Assembly: GCF_046127645.1 (NCBI RefSeq)
Contig: NZ_CP175919.1
Source: Clostridium_F caseinilyticum
GTDB lineage: Bacteria > Bacillota > Clostridia > Clostridiales > Clostridiaceae
Reading direction: 5' to 3' (one strand)
DNA length: 64,000 nucleotides
Shown: piece after piece, positions 32,759 to 42,604 of the stretch
How positions within the stretch are numbered: position 1 is the stretch's first letter
How the letters are laid out: every line of letters starts with the position of its first letter
Program-made: the position numbers and the translations under genes
Notes under the pieces: generated by a model
What the model saw: only the letters and a program-made list of their open reading frames with translations
Told to the model about the DNA's origin: nothing
Database searches by the model: none

Positions 32759-34714
32759 ATGGATAATTTGCAACAGTTAAAAAGCAATCAACAAGGCAAA
32801 TATGATGAAATAATTGAATATCTCAGACAGGATAATGGATACTGGTTAGAAAATGATAAATGGGATTTAACAGAAAAATTTTTTGTAGGTAAAATAATAA
32901 ATTATATGAGGTACATCCATTTTTATAATATACAAAATGAAACTTTAAAAAATGAAATTAAGTTCTATTTCTTATTTAATTTTAAAAATAAATATTTAAC
33001 TAATAATGGTATTGTAAGGCTCAACAAAGCACTACAACATCTATCTAAATTTTTAATATGCGATACTTTAATGTTTTTAGATAAAGCAAAAATAGAGTCC
33101 AAATGGATAGATTTTTTAGTTCAAAATGGAGTTTCATATAATAAAAATGAATCAACTTATTTTGGATTAACAAATGCCTTAATAGATTTTATTAAAAATT
33201 TTTATGATGATAGAGAAGAAATTGAAAAAGATATATGGTGTTCAAAGAATATTAAAGGTGCCAAAATTCCTGCAAGTGGAGCGAATAATATAAAGAATAA
33301 TCAAATTAATTTTAATCCAATACCAATTTATTATAGAGAAACGGTTAAACGATATTTTAAAACTATTATAACTAAAAGGTCTTGGAGTCATTGTCATGAG
33401 ATTTTATTATATTTAAATTATTTTTTTGAAAAATTTCATTCTAATGGATATGCAGATGGATTTATAGAAAATCTATCAAGAAAAGATATAGAAAGTTACT
33501 TATATTGGGTTAACAATGACCATAAAAATAAAAATGCTACTTACAAAAGCAAGTTTATTTCTTATATAAGAACCTTTTTAGAATATATTCAAATGGCTCA
33601 ATATGATAAAGCCCCAAAAAAAGAAGTATCATTTTTAATATTTCAAGATGATATTCCTAAAAGGGAATTAAGTAAAGATGAAGTTAAAAAAGCTAAATTT
33701 ATTCCAGAACCTATATTAAAACAATTAGATAACAATATTATGGATTTAGATAGACCACAGTTTATACCTATTTATATCTTACTTCGTGAAACTGGATGGC
33801 GTGGTACAGATATATTAAATCTTAGATATAATAATTGCTTAGAACAAATATGGAATAATAAAGAGCAAGCGTATAACTATTATCTTTGTGGAGAAATAAC
33901 TAAAACAGGAATAGCACAACTTAAAATACCTATAAGAAATAAAGTTGCTGAAATGATTCAAAAGTCTATAGATAAAGCTAAAGAACTTAGTACAGAAGAA
34001 AATAATCCTAAGAAGTATTTATTTAATACTTATGAAGGAAAACTCAAAGGAAAACTGCTAGCGAAAGCTACTTTATTATTAACTATTAAAAGATTAATAG
34101 CTCGAAAAGATATTAGAGATGTTAATGGCGAATTATATCATTTTAGATTGCATTCACTACGTCATACAAGAGCTAAAGAATATGTAGAGCAAGGTATGGG
34201 AATAAGCGTCATACAACAGATTTTAGGACATCAAAGTTTACAAATGACAGTTCACTATGCTACTGTTTCAGAAAATATCTTATATGAAAAGTGGAAGGAT
34301 ACAGAGGATTTAGAGTTATTTAAAGTTAATACTGAAACTAATGAACTTATAGAAGTTGATACATCAACTGATATAGGTGAAGAGTTAATCAGATATGAAT
34401 ATGTTAAAAAGAATTTAGATGCCGTTAGGGTTCCATTTGGAGTTTGTTTTAAATCATCTAAATTACCTTGTAAACAACAAATGAATCACTGCCTAAACTG
34501 TGCGAGTTTCTGCACAACAACCGAAAATATTCCCGAATATGAGGAAGAAATAGAAAAGGTTAAATCACAAATAGAAATAAGTGAACGTTGTGGAAGGGAA
34601 GTTTGGGCAGAAAAAAATAAACTATATTTAGATACTTTAGAGAAAATGCTTGAAAAAGTTAAAGAACAGAAAATCGTGCATAAGAACGGAAAGTCAAGGG
34701 AGGATATAATTTAA
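32759..34714 (+). CDS. tnpB: Tn554-type transposase B, tyrosine recombinase with Cys-rich segment
   Basis: 651 residues, as in Tn554 TnpB (about 630). A long N-terminal region (1-300) precedes the catalytic domain with Arg in RETGWRGTDIL, LHSLRHTRAKE, GHQSLQM and the Tyr in TVHYATVSE. Near the C-terminus a cysteine cluster (VCFKSSKLPC, HCLNCASFC) suggests a zinc-binding fold, followed by a coiled coil. The stop overlaps the tnpC start by one base (TAATG). All catalytic residues are intact, so the element may still be able to move. Confidence 0.9.
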   Translation: MDNLQQLKSNQQGKYDEIIEYLRQDNGYWLENDKWDLTEKFFVGKIINYMRYIHFYNIQNETLKNEIKFYFLFNFKNKYLTNNGIVRLNKALQHLSKFLICDTLMFLDKAKIESKWIDFLVQNGVSYNKNESTYFGLTNALIDFIKNFYDDREEIEKDIWCSKNIKGAKIPASGANNIKNNQINFNPIPIYYRETVKRYFKTIITKRSWSHCHEILLYLNYFFEKFHSNGYADGFIENLSRKDIESYLYWVNNDHKNKNATYKSKFISYIRTFLEYIQMAQYDKAPKKEVSFLIFQDDIPKRELSKDEVKKAKFIPEPILKQLDNNIMDLDRPQFIPIYILLRETGWRGTDILNLRYNNCLEQIWNNKEQAYNYYLCGEITKTGIAQLKIPIRNKVAEMIQKSIDKAKELSTEENNPKKYLFNTYEGKLKGKLLAKATLLLTIKRLIARKDIRDVNGELYHFRLHSLRHTRAKEYVEQGMGISVIQQILGHQSLQMTVHYATVSENILYEKWKDTEDLELFKVNTETNELIEVDTSTDIGEELIRYEYVKKNLDAVRVPFGVCFKSSKLPCKQQMNHCLNCASFCTTTENIPEYEEEIEKVKSQIEISERCGREVWAEKNKLYLDTLEKMLEKVKEQKIVHKNGKSREDII

Positions 34715-35088
34715 TGGCTGGAAATACAAAGGGGTTAAAAGAATATGCTAAAAACAAATCTAAAATAACATTAGAAAAGGTAGATAAGGCTATTAGAGAA
34801 CTTTCATTGACAGAACAGAAAATTAACTTTAATAGCGTTTCTCAACTTAGTGGAGTGTCTAAGACATTCCTTTATAATAATGAAGAAGTTAAGAAAAGAA
34901 TCGAAGAACTTCGTCAGAAACAAACCAGTAAAACTATGAATCAAAGAGCCAAATATGATAAAACTTCAAAGTCAAAAGATATTATCATTATGGCTAAAGA
35001 TAAAAGAATTAAAGAACTTGAAGAGGAAAATAAAAAACTGAAAGGGCAATTAGAGGTTCTTCGAGGTAAATTATATGAAAAAATTTAG
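34714..35088 (+). CDS. tnpC: Tn554-type TnpC, small HTH/coiled-coil protein
   Basis: 124 residues, matching the 125-residue TnpC of Tn554. Residues about 20-70 look like a helix-turn-helix (INFNSVSQLSGVSKTFLYNN) and residues about 90-124 form a Lys/Glu-rich coiled coil (KRIKELEEENKKLKGQLEVL). In Tn554 TnpC is not essential but affects frequency and orientation of insertion. It is translationally coupled to tnpB by a TAATG overlap. Downstream is a short hairpin (GACTACAT / ATGTAGTC, 35087-35109). Confidence 0.85.
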   Translation: MAGNTKGLKEYAKNKSKITLEKVDKAIRELSLTEQKINFNSVSQLSGVSKTFLYNNEEVKKRIEELRQKQTSKTMNQRAKYDKTSKSKDIIIMAKDKRIKELEEENKKLKGQLEVLRGKLYEKI

Positions 35089-35179
35089 ACTACATCGTTT
35101 ATATGTAGTCCATGTGTAAAATATTATAAATACGTATCTTTGTGGTCTGACACACGAGATATTAAAAGGAGGAATATTT

Positions 35180-35731
35180 ATGACAAATGTTTTAGTATTT
35201 ATAGCAGATGGCTTTGAAGAAATTGAAGCTCTGACTGTAGTAGATGTATTAAAAAGAGCTAACATTCAATGTGATATGTGTAGTATTACTTGTAATAAAG
35301 AAGTAATGGGGGCTCATAATATTTCAGTTAACGCGGATAAAACTTTAGAGGAAATCAAAACTAATGAATATAATGCTTTAGTCATCCCTGGTGGGATGCC
35401 TGGTGCTACTAATTTAAGAGATGACAGTAAAGTAATCAATTTAGTAAGAGAATTTAATAAAGATAAAAAATTAATAGCTGCTATATGTGCAGGTCCAATA
35501 GTTTTGAGCAAAGCAAATATAATAAAAGGAAAAGAAGTCACTTCTTATCCTGGTTTTCAAAATGAATTAAAAGAAGGAATTTACAAAGAAGATTTAGTGG
35601 TTCAAGATGGAAATATAATAACCAGTAGAGGGCCATCCCTAGCTATATACTTCGCTTTTAAAATATTAGAAAATCTAAAAAAAGACTCTGTAGAAAAAAT
35701 AAAAGAGGACATGCTTTTACATCTTCTTTAA
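35180..35731 (+). CDS. DJ-1/PfpI-family protein (ThiJ-like)
   Basis: 183 residues, a single DJ-1 domain. The nucleophile-elbow cysteine lies in AAICAGPIVLSKA, with the DGFEEIEALTVVDVL glutamate that polarises it and the PGGMPGATNL loop. Members act as glyoxalases or deglycases, or as redox-sensing chaperones; the exact activity is not predictable. AAAGGAGG precedes the ATG. The transposon immediately upstream may have cut it off from its native promoter or supply a new one. Confidence 0.92.
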   Translation: MTNVLVFIADGFEEIEALTVVDVLKRANIQCDMCSITCNKEVMGAHNISVNADKTLEEIKTNEYNALVIPGGMPGATNLRDDSKVINLVREFNKDKKLIAAICAGPIVLSKANIIKGKEVTSYPGFQNELKEGIYKEDLVVQDGNIITSRGPSLAIYFAFKILENLKKDSVEKIKEDMLLHLL

Positions 35732-35762
35732 ACTACTTTATACATTATATATGATATAAACA

Positions 35763-35812
35763 GATTTCTAAGTTTTAGATAGAGTTTTTATTTCCTCTAA
35801 AACTTAGAAATC
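35763..35812. terminator. Strong 17-bp-arm stem-loop after the DJ-1 gene
   Basis: GATTTCTAAGTTTTAGA (35763-35779) pairs perfectly with TCTAAAACTTAGAAATC (35796-35812). It can terminate the DJ-1 gene, and one arm is the end of the dispersed repeat that follows. Confidence 0.75.
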
Positions 35813-35884
35813 GTTATCCAGTGATACAGCCACTCTTTACTTGCCCTTTAAAGAAGATGGGAATATTAGCGAGTAGTCATCGGA
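35795..35884 (-). repeat. Copy 3 of the ~85-bp dispersed repeat
   Basis: Read on the minus strand it starts TCCGATGACTACTCGCTAAT, continues CATCTTCTTTAAAGGGCAAG and TAAAGAGTGGC, and ends GGATAACGATTTCTAAG, aligning with copies at 13092, 14125 and 48947. In this copy the last 17 bases form one arm of the strong hairpin 35763-35812. It lies in the 348-bp space between the convergent DJ-1 and glpP genes; the rest of that space is AT-rich. Confidence 0.8.
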
Positions 35885-36079
35885 TTTTTTTAAAAAACAT
35901 ATGTGGATATAATTTCTTCTTTTTATACCACATATGTTTTTAATATCTTCTAAATATAATTCTATTTTTCAATTATAAAATTTTATATATAATTTAACTT
36001 ATGACTAAATATGCTATGTTCTTTATACAATCTTAATATATAAATTTATATTATTTACTATTTTCATATAACTTAATTT

Positions 36080-36643
36080 TTAAAGATCCCAAAGATCCCT
36101 AGAAGTAGTTGATATAGCTACTGCACCTGCAGATAGAGACTCTATTACATCTTTTTTTTCTTTTATTAAGCCTCCTGCTATTATAGGAATATTTTTCACT
36201 TTTGCTTCTAATTTATTTATTATTTTACTTGCTATTCCAGGCATAACTTCTACTGCTGTAGGTCTATGTTCTAATATATTTTTTATTCCTGTTTTTAAAG
36301 ACAAAGAATCTATTATAAAAATTCTTTGTATAGCATATAATCCTACTTGTGTAGCATGTTTTATGTTAGAAGTTTTTGTGCTTATTATACCATCTAATTC
36401 TACACATTCTTTTAAGTATTCTATTCCAGCTGCGTCTCCTTTTAATCCATCTATCATATCCACATGGACAAAAATTTTCTTTTGCTTTTCTTTTAGTTTA
36501 TGGCATATTCCTCTTATATTTATGATGTTTCCAAAAAGTACAAATACTATTTTAACATTACTTTCTAATACCTTTTCCAAATCTTTTTCATCTCGTATTG
36601 CTGCTATTACGGGATTTTCAATGAAGACTTCTGTTAAATTCAT
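36080..36643 (-). CDS. glpP: GlpP, glycerol-3-phosphate-responsive antiterminator
   Basis: 187 residues of the GlpP TIM-barrel family: VIAAIRDEKDLEKVLES at the N-terminus, FVHVDMIDGLKGDAAGIEYL in the middle and PIIAGGLIKEKKDV near the C-terminus. GlpP binds glycerol-3-phosphate and the leader RNA of glycerol genes to prevent termination. The ATG at 36643 follows AAGGAG. The gene is 48 nt from parC and far from glpF/glpK (55-58 kb), but glpF has a leader terminator (57966-58004) that fits as its target. Confidence 0.92.
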   Translation of the reverse strand: MNLTEVFIENPVIAAIRDEKDLEKVLESNVKIVFVLFGNIINIRGICHKLKEKQKKIFVHVDMIDGLKGDAAGIEYLKECVELDGIISTKTSNIKHATQVGLYAIQRIFIIDSLSLKTGIKNILEHRPTAVEVMPGIASKIINKLEAKVKNIPIIAGGLIKEKKDVIESLSAGAVAISTTSRDLWDL

Positions 36644-36691
36644 ACATACTGCTCCTTCTTATATAGATTTTTTAATATTTAATTTATAATA

Positions 36692-39562
36692 TTATTTTTT
36701 TATTTCTACTTTCTCTAGGAAATCATTTAGTAGAAGAGGCATTAAACCATTTCCAATACCTGCTCTATTTTGAACTTTTATTTTATTTATTTCTATAGTT
36801 CCTTTATCCTTAGACTTTGTTTTTATTTTTATTTTTCCTGTATCATTTTCATCTATTATTAATGCTAATATTACTTTATCTAAATCTTTTAAACTTATAC
36901 CTGTAACTCCTGATGCCATTTTCCCCATAGGATTTACAGCATTACTTTTAAATCTTATAGCCATTGCTTTTTCTGTTATTATTAATATATTTTTTTCTTC
37001 TTCATTTCCCTTTATGAGTATACTTACTAATTTATCTTCTTTATCTTTAAACTTATAAACTTGAGTTGAGCTTACCTCTGCCCTTAATTCATTTAATTGA
37101 GTTCTTTTTATTAATCCTTTTTGTGATACAAAATATATACTCATATCTTCTTCAAATCTAAAAGTAGATACAGCACTTAACACGTTTATTTTATCCTCAA
37201 TAAATTCCGAAATATTTATTCCCTTCTGTTTTATATTTTGAATCATAAAGGCTGGTATGTAATAAGCTTTTCCATTACTATCAAATAAAATTAAAGTTTT
37301 AGAAGAATCTGTAAATAAACTTATATGTGATTTATTTTCTTTTAAATCTGATATAGTTATTAAACCATCTTTAGATATATTTACATAGAAACTTTTATAT
37401 TCATAGTTATCACAAAATTCTATTTGTTTTATACTATCATTTGGTAAAACATCAAATAATTTATATCCTACTATATTTCTATCTACTGCCTCTAATGTAG
37501 GTTCTTCTATATTAAAAGTTAATCCTTTTTCAGTTTTAATATTGAAAAACTTTTCTTCTCTAGTTCTATCTACTAAATTAGCTTTAACAAGTGATTCTCC
37601 TTTTTTAAGTTTTAAGGCCATTATCTTAGTATAATTTGTATTAAATTTATCTAATGTAGTTTTCTTTATATATGCACTATCTGTTAAAAATATCAAATCT
37701 TTTTGAGCAGTAAAGTCTTCTATGGAAAAGGCTTCTATTATATTTTTAGATAAATCTATAGTTTTTATTATTTCATCTAACTTAACACCTTTTTCTTTCC
37801 ACTTAAATTCAGGTATATTTATAACTTTTATTTGATACATATTTCCTTCTTTAGTAACTAAACATAATGTATCTTTCGTATTACACTGAATTAGGAATCT
37901 ATTAAAATCTCCCTCCCTATATTCTATATCTTCTATATTAGCACTGGATCTATTATAAGATTTAAGAGATATTCTCTTTACAAAACCTTCATTAGATAAA
38001 GTTAGTACTACATCTTCTTCCACTATTATTTCTTCTATATCTATTTTGGCTTTTTCATCATCTTCTATTATATCCGTTCTTCTATTGTCATTATATGTTT
38101 CTTTAACTTCGATTAATTCTTTTTTTATAACCTTTAAAAGTTCTTTTTCACTTTTTAATATTTTTGTAAGCTTATTTATTAATTTTTCTAATTCTTTATA
38201 TTCTTTTTCAAAGGCTACTACTTCAAGACCTGTAAGTTTATATAACATAAGCTCTAGTATAGCTTCTGCTTGAATATCTGTAAAAGAAAATTTCTCTATT
38301 AAATTTTCCCTAGCATTCTTTTTAGATTTTGATCCTCTTATAATTTTTATTATTTCATCCATTATTCCTATAGCTTTTATAAAACCTTCAACTATGTGGA
38401 ATCTCTTTTCTGCTATTTCTAGTTCTCTTTTAGTCCTTCTGGTAATTACTTCTTTTTGATGTTCTACATAATATTTTAACATAGCTTTTAATCCTAAAGT
38501 TTTAGGTTTGCCATCTGCTAATGCTACCATATTAAAAGATATATTACTCTGAAGATCTGTCTTTTTATATAAATATTTTAAAGTTTTTTCTACTACATCT
38601 TCAGTAGCCATTTTTTTAAATTCTATTACCGCTCTTATTCCATTTCTATCAGATTCATCTCTTATATCTGTAATGTTTTCTAAAGCCTTAGAATGCTTTT
38701 TATCTGCAGTCATTTCCGATATAAATTGAAGAAGTTTTGCCTTGTTTTTTCTGAAAGGGAATTCTGTAATTGCAATGGCTAACCTTCCATTTTCCAATTT
38801 CTCTATGGTTGTCTTAGCTCTTAATGTTACTCTTCCCTCTCCTGTTTCATAAGCTGATAACATGGATTTTTTACCTATTATAACTCCTCCAGTTGGAAGA
38901 TCCGGTCCCTTTATGTAGTTTAATAACTCCTTAGTAGTTATTTCATTTTTATCTATGTAAGCTAAAGTTCCATCTATAACTTCTCCTAAATTATGAGGTG
39001 GTATATTAGTAGCTAGCCCTACAGCTATACCAAAAGCTCCATTTACAAGGATATTTGGAAACTTTGCTGGTAACACTTCCGGTTCTTTTTCTGAATTTGA
39101 ATAGTTATCTACCATATTTACTACATCTTTGTCTATATCTCTTATTATTTCCATGGCAATAGGAGTAAGTCTTGCTTCTGTATAACGCATAGCTGCTGCA
39201 CTATCTCCATCTTGACTTCCCCAGTTTCCATGTCCATCTATAAGTGGCATTCTTGTAGTAAAACCCTGAGCTAATATTACCATAGCATCATAAACAGAAG
39301 AATCTCCATGAGGGTGATATTTACCTAATATATCACCTACTATTCTGGCAGATTTGTAGTAAGGTTTATCTGGAAATGCTTTTAACATATATGAACCATA
39401 AACTATTCTTCTTTGTACTGGTTTTAATCCATCTCTGACATCTGGCAGTGCTCTTTCCTTGGCTACTTCTACTGCGTAAGGTAAATAATTCTCTGGCATA
39501 GCCTCTTCTAATGGAAAAGATATTATATTGTTATCTTTAGGTATTACTATTTTTTTAGCCAT
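36692..39562 (-). CDS. parC: DNA topoisomerase IV subunit A (ParC / GyrA-type)
   Basis: 956 residues. Type IIA breakage-reunion domain with the quinolone-resistance region (YHPHGDSSVYDAMV) and the catalytic tyrosine in AAMRYTEARL; a coiled-coil/tower region follows (about 340-480), then a C-terminal six-bladed beta-pinwheel with poorly conserved blades (about 510-940). A GyrA box (QRRGGKG) was not seen, which favours topoisomerase IV over gyrase. GGAGGAC precedes the ATG. It follows parE by 73 bp, as a pair that decatenates chromosomes. Confidence 0.92.
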   Translation of the reverse strand: MAKKIVIPKDNNIISFPLEEAMPENYLPYAVEVAKERALPDVRDGLKPVQRRIVYGSYMLKAFPDKPYYKSARIVGDILGKYHPHGDSSVYDAMVILAQGFTTRMPLIDGHGNWGSQDGDSAAAMRYTEARLTPIAMEIIRDIDKDVVNMVDNYSNSEKEPEVLPAKFPNILVNGAFGIAVGLATNIPPHNLGEVIDGTLAYIDKNEITTKELLNYIKGPDLPTGGVIIGKKSMLSAYETGEGRVTLRAKTTIEKLENGRLAIAITEFPFRKNKAKLLQFISEMTADKKHSKALENITDIRDESDRNGIRAVIEFKKMATEDVVEKTLKYLYKKTDLQSNISFNMVALADGKPKTLGLKAMLKYYVEHQKEVITRRTKRELEIAEKRFHIVEGFIKAIGIMDEIIKIIRGSKSKKNARENLIEKFSFTDIQAEAILELMLYKLTGLEVVAFEKEYKELEKLINKLTKILKSEKELLKVIKKELIEVKETYNDNRRTDIIEDDEKAKIDIEEIIVEEDVVLTLSNEGFVKRISLKSYNRSSANIEDIEYREGDFNRFLIQCNTKDTLCLVTKEGNMYQIKVINIPEFKWKEKGVKLDEIIKTIDLSKNIIEAFSIEDFTAQKDLIFLTDSAYIKKTTLDKFNTNYTKIMALKLKKGESLVKANLVDRTREEKFFNIKTEKGLTFNIEEPTLEAVDRNIVGYKLFDVLPNDSIKQIEFCDNYEYKSFYVNISKDGLITISDLKENKSHISLFTDSSKTLILFDSNGKAYYIPAFMIQNIKQKGINISEFIEDKINVLSAVSTFRFEEDMSIYFVSQKGLIKRTQLNELRAEVSSTQVYKFKDKEDKLVSILIKGNEEEKNILIITEKAMAIRFKSNAVNPMGKMASGVTGISLKDLDKVILALIIDENDTGKIKIKTKSKDKGTIEINKIKVQNRAGIGNGLMPLLLNDFLEKVEIKK

Positions 39563-39635
39563 CCAAAAGTCCTCCCTGTGCTTTTATATTTATTTACATG
39601 GCAAAGGCTAAATATATATTATTTAGCCCTTTTAT

Positions 39636-41591
39636 CTAAAATTCTGCATATTTGTATAAGTAATTTTTTCGAGGTTCTACTACATCTCCCATAAGCAAAG
39701 ATACCATCTTTTCAGCTTTTGCAGCATCGTCTATAGTGATTTTTTGAAGCGTTCTTGTTTCAGGATTTAATGTCGTTTCCCATAATTGTTCTGGATTCAT
39801 TTCTCCTAATCCTTTGTATCTTTGAATTAAATATCCTCTTCCAATTTTCTTTTTAGCCTTTTCTAATTCTTCATCATTATAACAATAAATTGATTTTTCC
39901 CCTTTTTTATCTTTCTTATAAACTTTGTACAAAGGTGGCATGGCTATATAAAGATGGCCATTAGCTACTAAAGATTTCATATATCTATATATATAAGTCA
40001 TCCATAAAGTTCTAATATGATAACCATCTACATCCGCATCACTTAATATTATTATTTTATCATATTTTAGGTCATCATCTTTATAATTATCTAACACACC
40101 TGTACCTATTGCTGTATTAAATATTTTTAATTCTTCACTGCCTAATACATTTTCAATTTTTTGTTTTTCTGTATTCATTATTTTACCTTTAGAAGGCATT
40201 ATACTTTGAAATCTTCTATCTCTTGCTTGTTTTGCAGAGCCTCCAGCTGAATCCCCTTCTACCACTATAAACTCTGTCACATTTGAATCTCTTAGAGTGC
40301 AAACAGCTATTTTTCCTGCTAATGGTGCTAATCCTTTACCTATTTTTTTCTTTTCTGCTTCATTTATTTTTTTTATTTTTTCTCTTCTAGCTGCAGCAGC
40401 TAAAGCGTTATTTATAATCAATGTGGATACTTCTTTATTATCTTCTATCCATTCTAAAAATTTAGTATAAGCTAAATCATTCATCATAGTATAAGCTTCA
40501 TTATTCCCAAGCTTAGTTTTAGTTTGACCTTCAAATACAGGATTACTTATTTTTATTCTAACTATAGCTGTAATTCCTTCTCTAAGATCATCTCCATCAA
40601 ATTCTTTATCTTTTTCTTTTATAAGACTTAATTTTTTTGCTCCTTCTTTAAAAGCTCTAGTCATACCTGTTTTAAATCCAGTTTCGTGGGTTCCAGCTTC
40701 TGTAGTTGGAATATTATTTACATAACTTGCTATGTTTTCTGTTGAGGAATCTGTAAATTGGAAGCATATTTCTCCTTCCATTTTTAAATTATTTATTTCC
40801 TTTTCCCCTTCAAATAATACTGCTGGATTATGTATTGGTGTTTTACTTTCATTTAAATAATCTATAAAATCTAAAAGGCCTCTTTCAGAATGATATTCTT
40901 TTATTTCTGGCTCTTCTTTTCTATTGTCTATAAGTTTTAAAGTTATACCTTTATTTTGAAAGGCTAACTCTTGTAATCTTTCATCTATAACATCAAATTT
41001 AAAATCTATAGTTGAAAATACTTCTTTATCAGGTTTAAATGTTACTTTAGTACCAGTTTCCTCTGTATCTCCTACTATTTTAAGTTTTGTTACAGGAGTT
41101 CCTGGCATTTTTTTATTTAATTTTTTATCTAATGAGTATTCAAATCTTTGTTTATATATTTTACCATTTTGGTAAACTTCAACTTCTGTCCACTCAGATA
41201 AAGCATTAACTACTGATGCTCCAACACCATGTAGCCCTCCAGAAGTTTTATATATTGAATTATTAAATTTTCCACCTGTATGAAGTTCTGTAAAAACCAT
41301 CTCCACACCAGATTTCTTTTTTATAGGATGAATCCCTGTAGGAATTCCCCTTCCATTATCTACAATTGTAACGCTTTTATCTTTATTTAATATAACTTCT
41401 GCTTTATCTCCATATCCATTTGAAATTTCATCAATAGCATTGTCTAAAATCTCCCAAATACAATGATGAAGCCCCTTGGTTCCTGTGGATCCTATGTACA
41501 TTCCCGGTCTTACCCTTACAGGTTCTAATTTTTCCAAAGAGGTTAATTTGGTAACATCATAATCTTTAGTGTTATCTATTCTTTCCTCCAT
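39636..41591 (-). CDS. parE: DNA topoisomerase IV subunit B (ParE / GyrB-type)
   Basis: 651 residues. GHKL ATPase domain (RPGMYIGSTGTKGLHHCIWE, DNGRGIPTG, GGLHGVGASVVNALS), transducer domain, and TOPRIM domain with EGDSAGGSAKQARDR and the metal-binding DADVDGYHI, ending in the GyrB/ParE C-terminal block (QRYKGLGEMNPEQLWETT). GGAGG precedes the ATG. Together with ParC it makes topoisomerase IV; the alternative is a second gyrase, judged less likely because of the ParC C-terminal domain. Confidence 0.93.
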   Translation of the reverse strand: MEERIDNTKDYDVTKLTSLEKLEPVRVRPGMYIGSTGTKGLHHCIWEILDNAIDEISNGYGDKAEVILNKDKSVTIVDNGRGIPTGIHPIKKKSGVEMVFTELHTGGKFNNSIYKTSGGLHGVGASVVNALSEWTEVEVYQNGKIYKQRFEYSLDKKLNKKMPGTPVTKLKIVGDTEETGTKVTFKPDKEVFSTIDFKFDVIDERLQELAFQNKGITLKLIDNRKEEPEIKEYHSERGLLDFIDYLNESKTPIHNPAVLFEGEKEINNLKMEGEICFQFTDSSTENIASYVNNIPTTEAGTHETGFKTGMTRAFKEGAKKLSLIKEKDKEFDGDDLREGITAIVRIKISNPVFEGQTKTKLGNNEAYTMMNDLAYTKFLEWIEDNKEVSTLIINNALAAAARREKIKKINEAEKKKIGKGLAPLAGKIAVCTLRDSNVTEFIVVEGDSAGGSAKQARDRRFQSIMPSKGKIMNTEKQKIENVLGSEELKIFNTAIGTGVLDNYKDDDLKYDKIIILSDADVDGYHIRTLWMTYIYRYMKSLVANGHLYIAMPPLYKVYKKDKKGEKSIYCYNDEELEKAKKKIGRGYLIQRYKGLGEMNPEQLWETTLNPETRTLQKITIDDAAKAEKMVSLLMGDVVEPRKNYLYKYAEF

Positions 41592-42033
41592 TTTTATCCT
41601 CCAAATCTAACTTAGTATTTATTATTTCTATTACCTACAGTTTTTATTTAAATTGTGAAATAATCTCTATTATTAACTTAAATAAAAATATATCGAAAAT
41701 TCAACTTTATAAATATATTAATTGTAAAAACAATATTCCAAACCTGTCTTTACATTTTATTCCATATTATTTCTTATTTCATTATACATTAAAAAACCTA
41801 CTTCTTGTAGTTTTAATAATTTATACTTAAAATATTAACTTATAAGCATATGTATAATATCATATTGATTATATCAAACAATGCTTTTGAAAACAAACGT
41901 TCTTGTTTTCAAATCTAAAAAATAATATGCTGATATATAAATATCTGCATATTAAAATAATATATACATTTACCTTAGTTATTATATATTAAAAAACAAT
42001 AATTTTAAACATTCCATCTATATTTATATAATA
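41592..42033. other. Intergenic upstream of parE, with one palindrome
   Basis: 442 bp, AT-rich. The only clear structure is TTTGAAAACAA-ACGTTC-TTGTTTTCAAA (41886-41913), perfect 11-bp arms, about 300 bp upstream of parE and 120 bp beyond the stop of the next gene. It lacks a U tract, so it may be an operator or a weak terminator. Confidence 0.5.
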
Positions 42034-42411
42034 TTATTTATATAATTCACCCATTAAAGCACAATTTATTCTTATTAAATATCTTAAAGTATCTTCGTTC
42101 ATTTTCCCCTGAAATTTATATTCTTTTAGTAATTGCTGTGTTTTTTCTAAAGCTTTATCTTCCTTTATCTCCTTAGATTCATTGTTAAAATTTTTTTCTA
42201 CTTCATATACGGAAGAACCTATAGCTCTTAATATAATTTTTATATTTTCTCTACTTTTTTCATCTTCACAATCCGTATTTATTATTATATCAGAAAGTCC
42301 ATAATAATTTTCTAAATAATCTTCACTTTTATTTCTAATTAAATATAAAAAGTAACCTATGGCTATTATCAATACAACTATTAATATATATTGTGCCACT
42401 ATATATCTCAA
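42034..42411 (-). CDS. Single-pass membrane protein of unknown function
   Basis: 125 residues. One hydrophobic segment near the N-terminus (YILIVVLIIAIGYFLYLI, about 7-24) anchors a charged, mainly helical cytoplasmic domain (about 25-125) rich in Lys and Glu. The start is taken as the TTG at 42411, ten bases after AAGGAG; the frame extends to 42432 but those codons overlap the ribosome site. No family recognised. It is divergent from the antiporter gene. Confidence 0.6.
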   Translation of the reverse strand: MRYIVAQYILIVVLIIAIGYFLYLIRNKSEDYLENYYGLSDIIINTDCEDEKSRENIKIILRAIGSSVYEVEKNFNNESKEIKEDKALEKTQQLLKEYKFQGKMNEDTLRYLIRINCALMGELYK

Positions 42412-42604
42412 AATACACACGCTCCTTAACAATACTCTTACTATCTTTATATGCTTAATATTTTTTTTGGATAAGAGTATCTTGCTAATTTGATATATTC
42501 TACTTATTTGTTGTATACTAAATATGTAAACAAAATTTTAAAATTTCTATATAAATTTTAAAATTATCGTAATCTTTATAAATTTATTTTAGGAGGAATA
42601 TTCA

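Larger units (their letters stand above)
31628..35088 (+). mobile_element. Tn554-type transposon module (tnpA-tnpB-tnpC), no cargo
   Basis: Three tightly packed genes match the Tn554 set in order and size: two tyrosine recombinases and a small HTH/coiled-coil protein. The span given is only the coding part; the true ends lie somewhere in 31414-31627 and 35089-35170. Tn554-family elements have no terminal inverted repeats and make no target duplication, so ends cannot be called from one sequence. No resistance or other passenger gene lies between tnpC and the next gene. The module separates the GtrA-like gene from the DJ-1 gene. Confidence 0.85.

Noticed and set aside
31628..34714. Tyrosine recombinases as prophage integrases
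   Set aside because: Two tandem recombinases plus TnpC match the Tn554 set, and no phage genes are nearby.
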